The notes beneath the pieces were generated by a model that had not been told where the DNA came from, made no database searches, and saw nothing but the letters and a program-made list of their open reading frames with translations. Of a stretch of 64,000 nt of DNA, positions 1 through 12,320 are shown piece by piece. The translations under genes and the position numbers were made by a program. Numbering within the stretch: the first letter of the stretch is position 1; each line of letters starts with the position of its first letter. Source of the DNA: Argyresthia goedartella (Eukaryota > Arthropoda > Insecta > Lepidoptera > Argyresthiidae); contig OX463813.1 in NCBI GenBank assembly GCA_949825045.1, positions 9,176,001-9,240,000 of the forward strand, read 5' to 3'.

Positions 1-940
1 ACAATGTTTGGCCAATATCTTATTTGGTAATGAGTATCAGGAGGTGAAGAAAACGGTGGCCTCACGAGGATGGGAATCATCCATATTTTCCTCGTCGTCT
101 GAATAGTTTTTCGTTCCCATTGCGTTAAGAGCTCTCCTGTTTCTGGACAAGTCTCGTTATAATCTACTGTCTATTAACATTTGCTTTACTGTCTCCAACC
201 ATTTTTATAGGTGAATTTAATTTCTGGCATTTCTCTGGGATGTCGTGCCATTCGTCGGTGTATCTTCAAGACAAATCTTAGGGGCCCATATGGTGGTAAT
301 CATTAGACATGAATTTGCGATTAATGTTTCGTTCACGATTTTCTGCATCCGATTGAGTCCATTAATGGTCATCTATCTTCACATGCCCATGACATACAAA
401 CAGTGTAGAATACAGATGTTGTATAAATTGCTAGGTTAACAAGTAATCTTACACTTTACATCGGTATAGGTTACAATTACATACCTTTATCAGATTATCG
501 TCCGTCTGTCTTTTATAACAATAATAAACAGATATCGTATAAGATATTTTAATAATACTTTACGTTATTTTACGTGGTTCTACGCGGGGTGGAGGAGGCA
601 CAGTTTGACCAGTACCAGGGGCAGATCTGGAGTTGAGATAATTATGATTGGTCAGCAGGTCCACGGTCTGGTCTCAAGGAGGCGAAGGTACAGATAGAGG
701 TTTTGGCGTCAGAAACACCAAAGGAGTCCTTCATACTTCGGGTGCCGGAGGACCTCAAGACGAAGTTCCTGGCCAAACAAAGATAACTGGCCGGTGAGGA
801 TCGTTTACCGACGCTATTAGGAAGCGAGAACGAAGAAAATCCCTAGCTTACTTTTCGTCTATGAGCGACGGGAATCCTTTTTTTATTTTTTAGGTTTTGA
901 ACTTTATTACCAAGTCTATCTCTAGTTTTATAGTAGTTTA
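1..940. other. No recognised gene
   Basis: AT-rich sequence. A short run at about 640-786 stays open in one frame and reads like a charged protein segment, but it is under 50 codons and matches no family I know. Confidence 0.4.
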
Positions 941-949
941 TGTGACTGA

Positions 950-1075
950 TACATAATGAAGGACATTAAAACTCGAGAGTTTCGTAATAACATCAGACGA
1001 GAGTTTTAATGCCTAATTATGTACAGTTACACACACTAGTTCATCTACACACATATCATAAGCTCTCATGCCAAG
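950..1075 (+). repeat. Repeat with CATTAAAACTC arms and TCTACACACATATCATAAG
   Basis: CATTAAAACTC near 965 is mirrored by GAGTTTTAATG near 1003, followed by a block (TAATTATGTACAGTTACA, then CTACACACATATCATAAG) repeated near 22.96, 23.25-23.36 and 29.57-29.63 kb. This indicates a dispersed family with inverted parts. Confidence 0.6.
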
Positions 1076-1735
1076 TCTTCTGTCCACTTCCACTTGAGCC
1101 GTGTTATCCGCTTACCGACGTCAGGTACCTTTGCTTCGGCGACTCATTTCGGTATTCCGGATGCGGTCAGATAGCGTAAATAGCTAACATGGCACGCTCC
1201 ATGGCTCACTCACCTATCTAGCACGAATAAACTATATTGTCTTAATCTCTTACTTTCAGTGGCAGAGAAAGATGTAGCCAGTTTTTGACATACTAATTTA
1301 CCACACTCAAATTATTACCGAGAATAATGTCGCTTTTTGTATTATCTTATCACAGCACATATCTGACCGTACCTACCTACCACGCCACGTTAATGATCCG
1401 AGTCAATGTCAAGGGAAGCAGGAAATTTAAATAAGCTACAAGTTTGAATGCCTCTAATTGTACTGAGTATGATTCTTGCAATTTTTGTTATTCTTGCATA
1501 GTGTCATATATTTTACCATATAGGGAGGCACGGAGATACAATCAATATCAATGGGCAAACTTTTTCATCTGAATCAAGTTGTGTTAGTGCTTACTTTGCC
1601 TCATGTTGGGGACACTAGGGCAACTTTTACTCATTTACTTTAACTGGCTATTTGTTATGTTTCACATGCATAATAATAAGACTCATTCTTACTTCCTATA
1701 TTTTCTGAGAATGACGATGAGATGACAAAAAAATT

Positions 1736-1790
1736 GGTTAAGTGCGGGTCGGGCTGGCACACGAAGGGTTCCGTACCATCGTACAAGTAA
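1736..1790 (+). repeat. 5' fragment of the GGGTTCCGTACC repeat family
   Basis: It reads GGTTAAGTGCGGGTCGGGC, then ACGAAGGGTTCCGTACCA, matching the start of the complete copy at 35.1 kb. The 3' end of the family appears at 2.8 kb, so the two may be halves of one element split by about 1 kb. Confidence 0.65.
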
Positions 1791-1856
1791 ATCTTAAGTA
1801 AAAAACGCAAGTAAACTTATCTAAAAATAATAAAACAAAAAGAAAATAATATTAAG

Positions 1857-1932
1857 CTTGGATGTGGATTCGAACCCACAACTTAAGATTGCGCAACCGA
1901 TATCAAACCAATTACGACACCATAGGGGGACC
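1857..1932 (-). repeat. tRNA-like sequence, probably a SINE head
   Basis: On the minus strand, CCCCTATGGTGTCGTAATTG is followed by GGTTCGAATCCACATCC, a good B box and T-arm. The acceptor stem does not pair well and the sequence runs into an AT-rich tail, so a tRNA-derived SINE is likelier than a working tRNA gene. Confidence 0.4.
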
Positions 1933-1939
1933 CCGTTAT

Positions 1940-2790
1940 ATTTATAAAATCGTGTGGTTCATTAAGGGGAATATTTAACTGTAGCACAACATAAAATAAT
2001 GCAAACGAATTTTCTTCTAAAAAACTGACTTCTCTACAAATAAACCATTTGATTAACAAAACAAGCACCACAACAAATATCTGGCTTTCCGTACACAAAC
2101 TCCGTTTTCAATACAAAAATATTCTTAGTAAACTAAAATACTGACTTGCACTTAAAATTCTACCCATATTCGCACCACACTAATTAATGTTTACTGCAAA
2201 GGAAGCCTCCTTTGTCCTAAATTAAAATAAACATAAATGGTATGAACATTTAAGATCATAACAAACATAAGTGATTTTGTTTAACATTTTTGCTGGGCAT
2301 AATAGGACATATTTGATGTGCAATTGCAAAAAATTATGTTTCAAAATCTGATTTATCATTTCTTTGTTGTTATTATATTTACTTTAAGTAGGTACGTTTA
2401 TAGATTGATTAGATAATAATGATTGATTAAAAGGCGTTTTCATTATTATTACTAAAACTTATGGGCCCCAAAGAAAATTAGGTGCTTGGTTCAGTTGGGT
2501 GAACTTGGGTTTAAGTTTTTGTAGATAATAAAATAATTGTTAGGTTTACATTCAAATAATCACTTAGTATAACGGTTTTACATAAGTACATAGTTAAACA
2601 GTTTCCAAAATTAATTTTATTTTGTGGGTAAATTCTGAGGTGCAGTCAGTATTCTTGTTGCAGTTTTGAAACATTTTGATCAAAAAATCGGGGATTATTT
2701 GTTTAGCGTTTGAATACATGCCATTCATTATTTGTTGCTATAACCACAACAGAATTTCACAGAATGTGAGAATTGCACATTCTGTGAAAA
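1940..2790. other. No recognised gene
   Basis: AT-rich DNA with no extended open frame of protein-like composition and no repeat that I matched elsewhere in the window. Confidence 0.4.
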
Positions 2791-2794
2791 TTGC

Positions 2795-2926
2795 AACTCT
2801 CTACCTTCATAAGGTTCATGAAATCATGAGATACAGACCGCTGACGGACAGTCAGCTGAGGCTTAGTAATAGGAACCCGTTTGGCACCTTTCAGGTATGG
2901 AACCCTGAAAATGGTGATAGTGATAA
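2795..2926 (+). repeat. 3' fragment of the GGGTTCCGTACC repeat family
   Basis: It contains ATGAGATACAGACCGCTGAC, GGCTTAGTAATAGGAACCCG and GTATGGAACCCTGAAAA, aligned with the end of the complete copy at 35.5 kb. It is diverged. Confidence 0.7.
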
Positions 2927-3068
2927 TGATGATGGGAGCAAGGCCAAACAGGTATTTAACAGATGAAGCTATCTATGTCCAGAGTGGCAGTATAGTCTCT
3001 TGGTAATAAGTTATGACTATTTCATGAGCAAATTTTTTTTTTCCAATTTTGTAAGCATGCGTGATCAT

Positions 3069-3106
3069 GCTTATAGTCCTAGGACTGATGTCCTAGGACT
3101 ATAAGC
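3069..3106. repeat. Perfect 17-bp inverted repeat, 4-nt loop
   Basis: GCTTATAGTCCTAGGAC, the loop TGAT, and the exact reverse complement. No gene ends here, so it is not an obvious terminator. Confidence 0.9.
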
Positions 3107-3329
3107 AGTTGTTATGATGGAGTAACTGGTGTGTTAGGCATGCCCTCTCATTGTAAGGTTGTCTTCATTAGTCACTTTGGGGTAAATTATCCCAGGTGTG
3201 GAGCCTTTTCAAGCATCTTATTTTTAGGGGTTTCTTCAACATGTGGGCCAGTCTGTTTTCATTATGTGCAACTCTGTCCTTATAGGCATTAGTCATGTTG
3301 CTAATTTCCTCTTTTACTGTGGGAATGTT

Positions 3330-3955
3330 GAGGTATTTGTAATTTCTTTATTGTACTACAGATAATTTATAATAGAAAAAAACATGTACAAAGGTGAGCT
3401 TATAGATAGAGAACAAGAGATATCTCCCAGCAAACCATGATGGGTAGGAAAGGTTATGGTTGAGCAGGGGAAGAACTGTGCATACAATAAAACTAAAATA
3501 CTATGAGTACTACACTACTAACAATACATACTGATAACCCTAATTGCTAAGAATATAATGTATAGACAAATACTAAAATATACATATATATAAACAATGT
3601 AATACACTAATACAAACCAAATATATATACAATGTCTAACTGGATAGGGATAGATAGTGCTTCTTTAGCCGGTTTTTTATATATTTAGTGATGGACGGAT
3701 GGATATGGATGATGGAGAGTTCTCCAAGGCCTGAATTCAAAGCGATCTTGCAGTAAGTTAGGGTAACGAGGGTTCCACAAAATATTATAGAGGAAACACA
3801 GGATATGAGAGTCCCGTCGAAGCCAAATCAGTAGCCATTTCAATTCCCTGTGATGCAGAAATATAGTAGCTCTTTGCAGTAATTCAGTGTTGGAGGTCTG
3901 TTCCCCAGAGTTTTATCCCGTATGTCCAAACGGGTTTCAGTATATATGAGCAAAT
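3330..3955 (-). mobile_element. CR1-like LINE remnant, C-terminal RT part and 3' tail
   Basis: Minus-strand reading gives LRRDSHILCFLYNILWNPRY, then LLQDRFEF and, in another frame, KNRLKKHYLSLSS. The large CR1-like element at 59.57-59.85 kb reads LRRDSHILICLFNILYNPRY and SRLKEHYLSLPY at the same places. The 3' end carries the AAGGTGAGCTTATAGATAG tail that the larger element also has. It is broken by frameshifts and a 5' truncation, and is clearly dead. Confidence 0.8.
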
Positions 3956-3999
3956 TATTAATTCCATGAATTAATAAATGTGTAGAACAAACTAAGCGC

Positions 4000-5800
4000 A
4001 CTACTTGGAATCATATGGTGGCCAGTTAAAATATAGGTCCTACAAAGTGAGCTAAATTCAACACAAGTGCAGCTTTATGATTTTATCTTCAAATACTCTA
4101 GAATGTTATTCTAACTAAATGTGCACTTGATGTGCTGTCAACTGAACAACTCCACAACAGAAACTAATGCCAGAAAGTGTATGAAACTTTGGCACACACT
4201 CAAGTCATTTTATGCCATGTTTTTATGATCTTAATGACTTTTATTGCATGGAAACAGCTTCTCAGGGATATGTTTTTCTGCCACAAATATTTCAGATTTT
4301 CTTAGTTACTGTTTATAAATTTTTATTAAGAAGTTTCTATATTAAATGCTGCCCTTTGGATGGTAGTTGATGTCACACTTCGTCTTTGTACCTATTTATT
4401 TACATATCATAACAAAATAACTGACATAACATGCCTTTTACCATATGGCCCAGTCACACTCATTAAGCCAGTAATTTAATACTACTCCTGGCATGACAGG
4501 AGGCCAGCCAACTGCAGCTCAGGAGATACATACATTGTTTTATGTGTAATTGCAGTGTGTTTTTGTTGGAAAACCAAATAAATAAAAAAATACAAGGAAT
4601 TAGAGGTCTGGGTTGCAAACACACTGATTTTGAGTCTAGGCCCGCCCAGCTGATTCTGTTTTTTACTGGGTGTCCCTAATATTGTATTTTATGGATGTTG
4701 TCAACTCTGGAGATCTTGCAAAATTAGCATAACCAGTTGCAGATTACAAAAATAACTGTAAAAATTAAATAAAATAAATCAGGGCTCTACAGATTTTACT
4801 TTAGATAGGGCTCGAGAGAAAAAAATCGAGCTTACTCTTAACAAGAGCTATCAAAATATTTTGACACAGGTTGCAAAAAAGCTACAAACATTATAGCTAT
4901 TTAAATGTTATTTTGAGGGTTTTACTGCACTTGAAGCAGTGTGAAAATAACAAATGTGAAAACCCTAAGTGGCATGACTAATTTAAAAACTTAAGTCATG
5001 CTGCTAAGGGTTAAAAAATCAGAAGAGAACAACTGATTATGCATAGTTTGACAGCTCTTGTATTAAGTAAATCCATAAATATATATGATCAATGCATATG
5101 ATCAATTATTTCAGTGTTACAGTTGGCGGGGTTCCATTATTCCAGAATGAGTGAGTTTTCATGTTGATTCCCACAATAACTCAATGCCATTCTGCTGTAC
5201 AATTGGATTTAAGCTGTTAGAAAATATTGATTCAAAACCCTAGATTAATACAGTTAAAAAAAGGATGTAACTAACAAACTAGGTTTCCGAGAGGAAAATT
5301 TGCTGTGACCACTTATTAAACTCATTCAGCTAATCAAGTGCCACTAATTTGAATTAATCTTCGATTAATCACATTTCCACTCTTTCTGAAACACTGGGGG
5401 GGCATTGGGGGATGAAACATACTGAATCAGTGTTATGGCATACAGATCCTATCTCTTGTGGGAAGGCAGGGACACTCAATGTCTCAATTTGGACTCTGCA
5501 CAGTGACAATATGATTGCATATCAATGATTCAACATGATTTGCATATTTTAAGAAAATGTGAGTCATCAAATTGGATTTACTGCCAGTTTCATTTTCCTA
5601 CTTTACACAGTGACTCAACTCATGAAGTATATTATAGTCCAATAATGAGCTCATAAGTACTGATTCATCACATCAAGGCATAATTATACCATTTTATTTG
5701 CACAATTATACCATAAAGGCATAATTATACCATTTTTTATGTAGACAAAGAGGTGAAAAACCAGGATGTGCAGTCATAGGTTACAATTCTGATAAGAATT
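4000..5800. other. No recognised gene
   Basis: AT-rich intergenic DNA. A 20-bp direct repeat (AAGGCATAATTATACCATTT) occurs near 5676 and 5716. Nothing else could be supported. Confidence 0.4.
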
Positions 5801-6481
5801 CGTCACAAGTGATATAGGTGTGTTGTTTGACGTATTTGGCCGGTGATTCTCTTGACCTTGACATAGGTCTGGGTGCAATACCCGCAGAGCTGTCTAGTTT
5901 CTCCACCGGTGTGTTTTTCGCCCCAAAATAGACGCGAAATGCCCGTGACAGCGGCTAGCGACCGCTATACCATATATGGTCAAACTGTACTGCGATTGCG
6001 CGACGCATTCCCTCCCTACAATGGTTCGATGCCCTCGACCTCCCACCGGCCGATAACGACGAACCTGCCTGAACACTTCTACTATATCGAGCTTCTATAA
6101 ATGCGGTTAAGTAGCAGACCGGCGAAGAATCTTGGACCGTAATAGAGAACTTTCATGCAAACGTGAAATTCAACACCAACCTACGATATGAATTTGACAT
6201 GATACATACACTTCTCCAGCGGGAGATACTGGGTCTGAGGAGCACTCGGTCATAACATCCTTGGGAGCACAACACGTGGCGATGAAATCACTGAACGGTG
6301 ACAGCAATTTTTACGAAAAAGGCGTGCAAACTCGGTGCTAAGGCTGTGCGAAATATGGCGGCACCGGTCACAGACTATCATTTTTCGATGCAATTGCGCG
6401 ATGTATATCAACTTTTCACCACTTTTTAGACGGAGGAACACAGCACAAGGTTGGAACACTGTAATTTTATACTTCACTTAC

Positions 6482-6580
6482 CATTTTATGATGCTAAACA
6501 CGTAAAAATTCCACCACTAACTTCACTGACTCCACGACAACGGCGACCGGAACAATACTGATTTTTGTAATGTTGGCAAT
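6482..6580 (-). other. Candidate first exon (ATG-only) of an unseen minus-strand gene
   Basis: On the minus strand, AGCATCATAAAATG is followed at once by GTAAGTGAAG, a strong splice donor, so the coding part of the exon would be the start codon alone. The upstream 100 bp is GC-richer. ATG-only first exons are known in insect housekeeping genes, including ribosomal protein genes. No second exon could be recognised below 6480, so this is speculative. Confidence 0.25.
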
Positions 6581-6599
6581 GATAATGGCGGAGCGGCCA

Positions 6600-8550
6600 A
6601 TGACCAATGGGCGCATGTGTCAAAATGACTGGAGTGAGTCCGACTTCAATTTATTTTAATCATGAAACTAATATCATCGCCAATTTCTGCAAACAATAAT
6701 TCAGTTACTCATTTAATATTTTTTAATATTTAACAATAATAAATACTGGTGAAAACTGTAAGTTTTAGACGTTAAACAATAAAAATACCACGTTCGTAAA
6801 ATCCGGAAGTTAGCTGTTGAACTGACAACTTGACGGTGACAACAGGCTCTTTTAATTTTAGAACTAACTACAAGACGCGAAAAATGCTTAAAAATTAATG
6901 TTCTATCAGTTGCTTCAAAAACATAACAATTAAACTTGAGGCAACCGCCGGATAAGATAATACTGAATATCTCACTTCATAAGGGAGACTCACCGCTATC
7001 ACTATGACTGTCAGATCAGATTCAAGTTCAACCAATCAAATTGCAGGGTTTGACAAATGCCCATATAAGGAGGGAAACAAGAATTTTTTCAAATGTTTTC
7101 GCGCTGCGCTGAGTATAATAGGTATTTTTCCATTTCCTTTCTACCCACTTATAATTGTATTGTATTCTGGGTTACGAAGCTACGTAATACTATGCACGTA
7201 CCTATATTAATTATCAGTACCTATGTAAGCTAATCAAACAATATACTTATTAGAACGATATTTACGTCACTGACAATGGACTAGAATCAGGGGTTCCCTA
7301 AAATGAATTTGTTGCCCTGATTGAAAGGGGTGTTGGGAGGGGCGGGGGGTGAACTTAGTATATAAAATAAGAAATACTAGACGAATCTTAAATTAAGTAG
7401 TTAAGATCACAGAGTACATTATTAGGTTAAGATCGCACCTGTGACATGGCGACCCCGCAGGGGTGTTAACGCGGGAAAGTGAGGGACAGAGCTATGCGCT
7501 ATTTAGTATGAAACCCATAAAATACTTGACCCATGAAGATGAAAGTTAGATAAGTATCTAAGTAAAGTCCAAGTCAAGTTGGGATGGCACTATATTAGTG
7601 ATGTAGTCGATGTCTAACGTTACCTACCTAAAAGGTACACGATAAACTTAAGTTTGAATATTAAACTAATATTTTATTTTATCACAACCAAAAGCACCTT
7701 ATATCCTTTACCCAGTATTCATTTTTTAGTTTCGAACATGATTTTTCGAAAAATTTCAATGTCACCATTTTGTATTTTGCTGGCGAGTTCTCGTGCTCGA
7801 GAATGGCTCATAGGTACGGCACGAAAACCGTACCTACATGACGAAGAGGCAACCGATGATCGGCACAAACACGAAGTTATCATCGTTTTCAGAGATACTG
7901 TGGTGATCAGATAACTAGGAGCTAGGGTTATAATTACAATTAAACAAAAAAAATAAAAAAAAGCTTTTTAGTGTTCTTTGAAAGATTTGGATATGTAGTG
8001 GAGTAGTGAAACAATTTTCGTTAGTAGCAGGTAATATAAAAACAATTGATAAAAAATATGTTAACTCCCGAGAAAAAACATGTTTTCTCAGCTATTTCTT
8101 CGTTAAAAGTGCATTAAAGTGCAATTTTATTCGTAATTAGTAACCCAAAAAAAAATGGAATATTTTTCCAAATCGATTTGTATGACTTAAATTCTGCTTC
8201 AAAGGCCAAAGTTATACAAATGGTATAATTTATTGAGGAAGGTTCGTAGAGGATAGTATTGGAAAAATTAAACTTGAAACGAATTAAATAATCAACATAT
8301 ATATAAATAAAGTTCATAAAAACGTATTTCAGCGTCATTTTTACTGAATAATTCTCGTTCAAAAGGCTTTACGATTATAACAAAAGGTAGAATTCACTGA
8401 TGAAGGTTCGTGTTGAGACTTATAAGTGGTGTGGTGGAAGACTTTTTGATAGTGTACCTATGAGTACTTACCTATGCTGTGTAAAAGTGCACCTGAATTG
8501 AATCGAAAAGTTGATCCGAAAGTATGGAATTCCTGGGTGTTTTCGGGGGG
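6600..8550. other. No recognised gene
   Basis: AT-rich sequence without supported coding content. Short open frames here have no family resemblance. Confidence 0.4.
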
Positions 8551-8559
8551 ACCATGGCC

Positions 8560-8630
8560 CCCATGGCCCTCCTCTTGAATCCGCCAATGCACCACTGCTC
8601 GCGGGTGAAGCCGCGGGCTACGGCTAGTAC
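8560..8630 (+). mobile_element. Helitron-like 3' terminus
   Basis: CTCGCGGGTGAAGCCGCGGG can form a GC hairpin and is followed by CTACGGCTAG then T. A hairpin some ten bases before a terminal CTAG, next to T, is the usual Helitron 3' end. The rest of the element is not recognised and is presumably non-autonomous. Confidence 0.5.
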
Positions 8631-8639
8631 CCGTAGTAG

Positions 8640-9290
8640 GATTAATACTAATCTTATCGTAAATTTGCTTCTGAAGAGGGGTGGAGATCAACAGAGATAA
8701 TCAATTATATATTATATAATCAAATAATGACTTCACGCTTATACATATTGTTTTTATCGACCTACCTACATAATACACTAGACTAATTTTGTGCTACATA
8801 CAAACCTTAGTGGCTTAAGTAGTGCATTAAGTAAGATAAGTATTTAAAACTCTGTAATTTGATAAATAAATAAAAAAAAAAAAAAAATTACGCAAAATAT
8901 GTGATTTGTTGGGATACTTATCAAAATCCTTAATGTTTGGTGACACATATGTAGTCCAATAAATCTAGAATCCTGTCTCAAGCTGAACCTATTTCAACAA
9001 AACCGTTTGGCATTATCAGAATTATATATTTCCAGAATTTGTATTTTATAAACTCAATTTTGTGTTAAAATGACAACAATTGACTATGATGTCCACATGC
9101 AAGTATTTCATAGAACTCGTGAACAATATTACCGTTTTGAAAGTTCCTAAAAAGCATCTATTTTGCCGCCGTCCGACACAACTACAGAGTCAGAGTCAGA
9201 GTAATTTTTTTTTATTGAATATAAATAAATAAATTATCTTATTCAACGTCAAAATTATACTTACTTATAACTACAAGTAATTTTTTTTTA
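8640..9290. other. No recognised gene
   Basis: AT-rich DNA with a 16-bp A-run near 8873-8888. No supported feature. Confidence 0.4.
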
Positions 9291-9299
9291 TATAAAAAA

Positions 9300-9850
9300 A
9301 AGACTACACCGTTTCGGAAGGTGGGCCTCGGGGTTAAGAAGAAACGGCAAGAAACTCCCTCATACCTTTTTTTTTAAAAAGTGACTTTACAACAGGTACT
9401 GGTTTCGGTCTAAGGAAATTCGCCGGCGAGTGATAGACTTGATCCATCGCCCCTCGTCGAATTTCTGTGCGCTGAGATGGTATGGACCATGCAGTTTTGT
9501 CATCTAAGTATTCCTTAATACTATAATAGGACTTTCTTATCAGCTCATTTTTAACATAGTTTTTGAACCTCCTTTCAGGAAGGGTCAATGATTCCTGTGG
9601 TATTTTATTGTAGAAGCGAATACAGTGCCCCATGAATGATGTGCCTATTTTACTTAGTCTAAATAATGGTAGTGCTAACCTATTTTTATTTCTAGTGTTA
9701 ATTGTATGGCTATCACCTACAATTTTAAATAAAGCTATGTTTTTTCTTACATGCATGATATTCTCGTATATATATTGACAGGTAACCGTAAGTATATTAA
9801 TTTCTTTGAATTTTTCTCTTAATGATTGAGTTGAGTTGAGGGGCCGGGAC
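9300..9850 (-). mobile_element. LINE C-terminal remnant
   Basis: The minus strand encodes IALFKIVGDSHTINTRNKNR, then LFRLSKIGTSFMGHCIRFYN and KIPQES, the type of post-RT region that ends CR1/Jockey-group proteins, followed by YYSIKEYLDDKTAW. It runs into a GC-richer 3' tail near 9300. No RT domain remains. It meets an oppositely oriented LINE fragment at 9.85 kb. Confidence 0.6.
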
Positions 9851-10290
9851 ATCGACGATCATCGTGGCAATCGACGGTAAAATACCTCGGTTGCAACATC
9901 GATTGCTCGCTGCGCATGGTCCCGATGGTGCAACACTGCATCAACCGAGCAATGCTCCGGCCTATCCTGTCGTCCAGCCTGCCACTGAGAGCCAAGCTGC
10001 GGGTGTATAAGTCTAATGTGCGCTCGCGGCGCACCTACGCCGCTCCAGCATGGTACGCCCTGCTGTCGAAGACCCAGAAGGCACGGCTGCAGCGGTTCCA
10101 GAATGTCTCCCTGCGGGTGATCGCGGGAGCTGGGTGCTACTTGCGGAATACTACCATAGCGAGAGACACCCAGCCCCGACACCCACATCTCCGCGGCATC
10201 GCACCGCACCACGCACGACCGCTTGAAGGCAGACCTCTACCTAGAGAGCTGCTGTCGATCCCACTGTCGCCAGTGTAAGCCCGCAGAAGA
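9850..10290 (+). mobile_element. Jockey-like LINE fragment (end of RT and thumb)
   Basis: The plus strand encodes MVPMVQHCINRAMLRPILSS, then LPLRAKLRVYKSNVRSRRTY and AAPAWYALLSKTQKARLQRF, then IRGIAPHHARP-like sequence. The 'AKLxxYKxxVRSxxTYAAPAWY' pattern is typical of Jockey-clade reverse transcriptases after the YxDD motif. The palm domain is missing and the 3' part is frame-shifted. It is GC-rich relative to its surroundings, suggesting a different, later origin. Confidence 0.7.
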
Positions 10291-10519
10291 GGGCGAAAGC
10301 GCGGCACAGTGAAGAAGAAGAAGCTCCCGCACCGTTGTCGCCAGTGTATGCCAATAGACGGCGAAAGCACGGCACAGTGAAGGCCACGCGAGGCCCCTGA
10401 CAAGTAGGGGCCGCGCAAGACCGGGGGGGACGTGACCCCCGAGTTGACGCCGCGGGCATGAGGTAACCATAAGTCCTTGACCACGCAACCGTAGTGGTTC
10501 CCGCGCTTCGCACTCCGAA

Positions 10520-11840
10520 GACTACAGCACAGCGAATTTGCATGGCGGCGACTAAGAGCGACTCGTAAGATACGTATATCAAACTTATGTCACAGTGGCG
10601 ACGTCGCGTAGCAGGGCTGCCAGATAAAAAAAAATATTATCTGGCAACATTGGAAAAAAAATCGTTCAATGGACGCTATACAGAGAAAAAAAAAACTTTT
10701 ATTGTAATTTTTTGCCGTGTCCATAATTCTATCATATCATCTGAAGCCTAAATTACTGCATATTTCGGTTTCTTATTTACTGCTTTGCAAGTTCCGTTAA
10801 GTATCATTTGCCAAATAAAGTTCTTAATTTGGTTTTTGAGCTTGTTTACTTTATAGCAGTTTTTAGACTGTACTTTTGGTTTTAGATTTTTGTAAATATT
10901 TCAATCATTTGAATAAACCAGAAGCAGGTACCTATTTAATTGCATAATTATATTAATACAATTTTTTTAGTTCTATTGTTAGTTATATAGTCCTTCATAT
11001 TATTATTTTTCGGAATTGAAGTTCGAAATTGTATAGATGGCCTTAGAGATTGTCATTGACAAATTGTCAAAAAAATCCTAAAACTTACCTGCATTCACTT
11101 GAGAAATGAGGTTTGAGGAAGGAATGAGACTGAACTAAATTAGAAATGATAAATTAAGCACATTTGAATAACCAATTTATTATCTATTCATATATACATT
11201 TTACAGAACAAGTATATATAGTCGAATTAAAATAACAAAATAATGAATGATTCTTAGTTACACTTTTCAGGGTTTTCCAATCGTTAAATGTAACTAACAG
11301 CAACCCTCATAAAACAATGTTTCAGTCTATCCCTAATGATAAGAACTGCTGAAAACAGGCTGAAACCATTTCATTAAATAATACACATAAGGTTTGTTTC
11401 AATAAGTCTCAATAAATAAGCTTTGTCATTTTACCCATACAATTTATGATTTATCTGTTCAATAAGGCTTATCGGGACTTCTTGAAACAACCGCTTAGGC
11501 CCGAATACAGAGTCGACAACTCCAAAGTTTGACGACACTCAGTAATAATGTCAGTGACCCTCGCTCGGGAAATTATACTCGATACAGTAAATGCACGACA
11601 CTTCACAGAAAAGTGTAGGAGTATTCGTCAGTCTCCCTGTCCTTTTCCAAAGAACGATTAACCTTCGATGGGGAAGCAAACTGACACTTAGTTCCACGTA
11701 GAGGGCGCTAAAAGTTTGTAGATAATACACACTGAGTAAGTAAGCAAAGAGTTTCGTTCATTTGAGGTTACTTATAAATGAATCACACAGTAAAAGTAAG
11801 TAAAGGAAATTTCTGCAATGATATTCAGAGAAATTAATTG
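10520..11840. other. No recognised gene
   Basis: AT-rich DNA with scattered short repeats (for example, TTTATTATCTATTCATA near 11.17 kb). Nothing supported as coding. Confidence 0.4.
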
Positions 11841-11861
11841 TCAATATCCTGATAACTATAG

Positions 11862-12060
11862 AGCCTCAGATAAATGCAACTCGTTGTTGCTGTTGACAAT
11901 ATCTATCAAGTTACAAACCTCAAATTAATGTAACTCATTGTTGCTGTTGACAATGTCTATCAAGTTACAAACCTCAGATAAATGTAACTCGTTAATGCTG
12001 TTGACAATGTCTTTTAAGTTACATTCATCTGAGGTTTGTAACTTGAAAGATATTGAAAGA
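11862..12060. repeat. 54-bp repeat array, outer block with an orientation switch
   Basis: About three units of the 54-bp repeat run in minus orientation (GTTGACAATGTCTATCAAG, TTACAAACCTCAGATAA). Near 12018 the orientation flips to plus (ATTCATCTGAGGTTTGTAAC). A SINE then interrupts the array. Confidence 0.85.
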
Positions 12061-12066
12061 TATAGA

Positions 12067-12302
12067 GACGACCCGAATGGCCGAGTCGGCAGTAACCCTG
12101 CCTACAAAGCCAAGGGTCCCGGGTTCGAGTCCCGGTGGGGGCAAATATTTGTTTGATGAGAACGGATGTTTGTACCCTAGTCTTGGTTGTTTATCTATCT
12201 AAGTATAATATTTATCTATATAAGTATGTGTATCGTTGTCTAGCAACCAAGATACAGGGAATCCTAGTTTGGGGCTAGATCAATGTGTGTAAATTGTGTC
12301 CA
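12067..12302 (+). mobile_element. tRNA-derived SINE, family S1
   Basis: The head reads ACCCGAATGGCCGAGTCGGC and GGTTCGAGTCCCGGTGGGGG, giving A and B boxes for RNA polymerase III. The body (TATTTGTTTGATGAGAACGG, then TACAGGGAATCCTAGTTTGG) recurs near 32.3, 38.0 and 38.5 kb. It sits inside the 54-bp repeat array, so it is younger than the array. Confidence 0.85.
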
Positions 12303-12320
12303 GGGTATTATAATTATAAA

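Noticed and set aside
640..786. Short frame with LKEAKVQIEVLASETPKESF
   Set aside because: Fewer than 50 codons, no start, no splice sites in context and no known relative.
1857..1932. A working tRNA gene on the minus strand
   Set aside because: The B box is good but the acceptor stem does not pair and the anticodon arm is unclear; kept only as a SINE-like head.
5819..6480. Plus-strand frame reading GEESWTVIENFHANVKFNTN and similar, suggestive of a decayed protein
   Set aside because: Stops occur about as often as chance predicts (at least six in 150 codons) and I know no family match, so a processed pseudogene cannot be supported.
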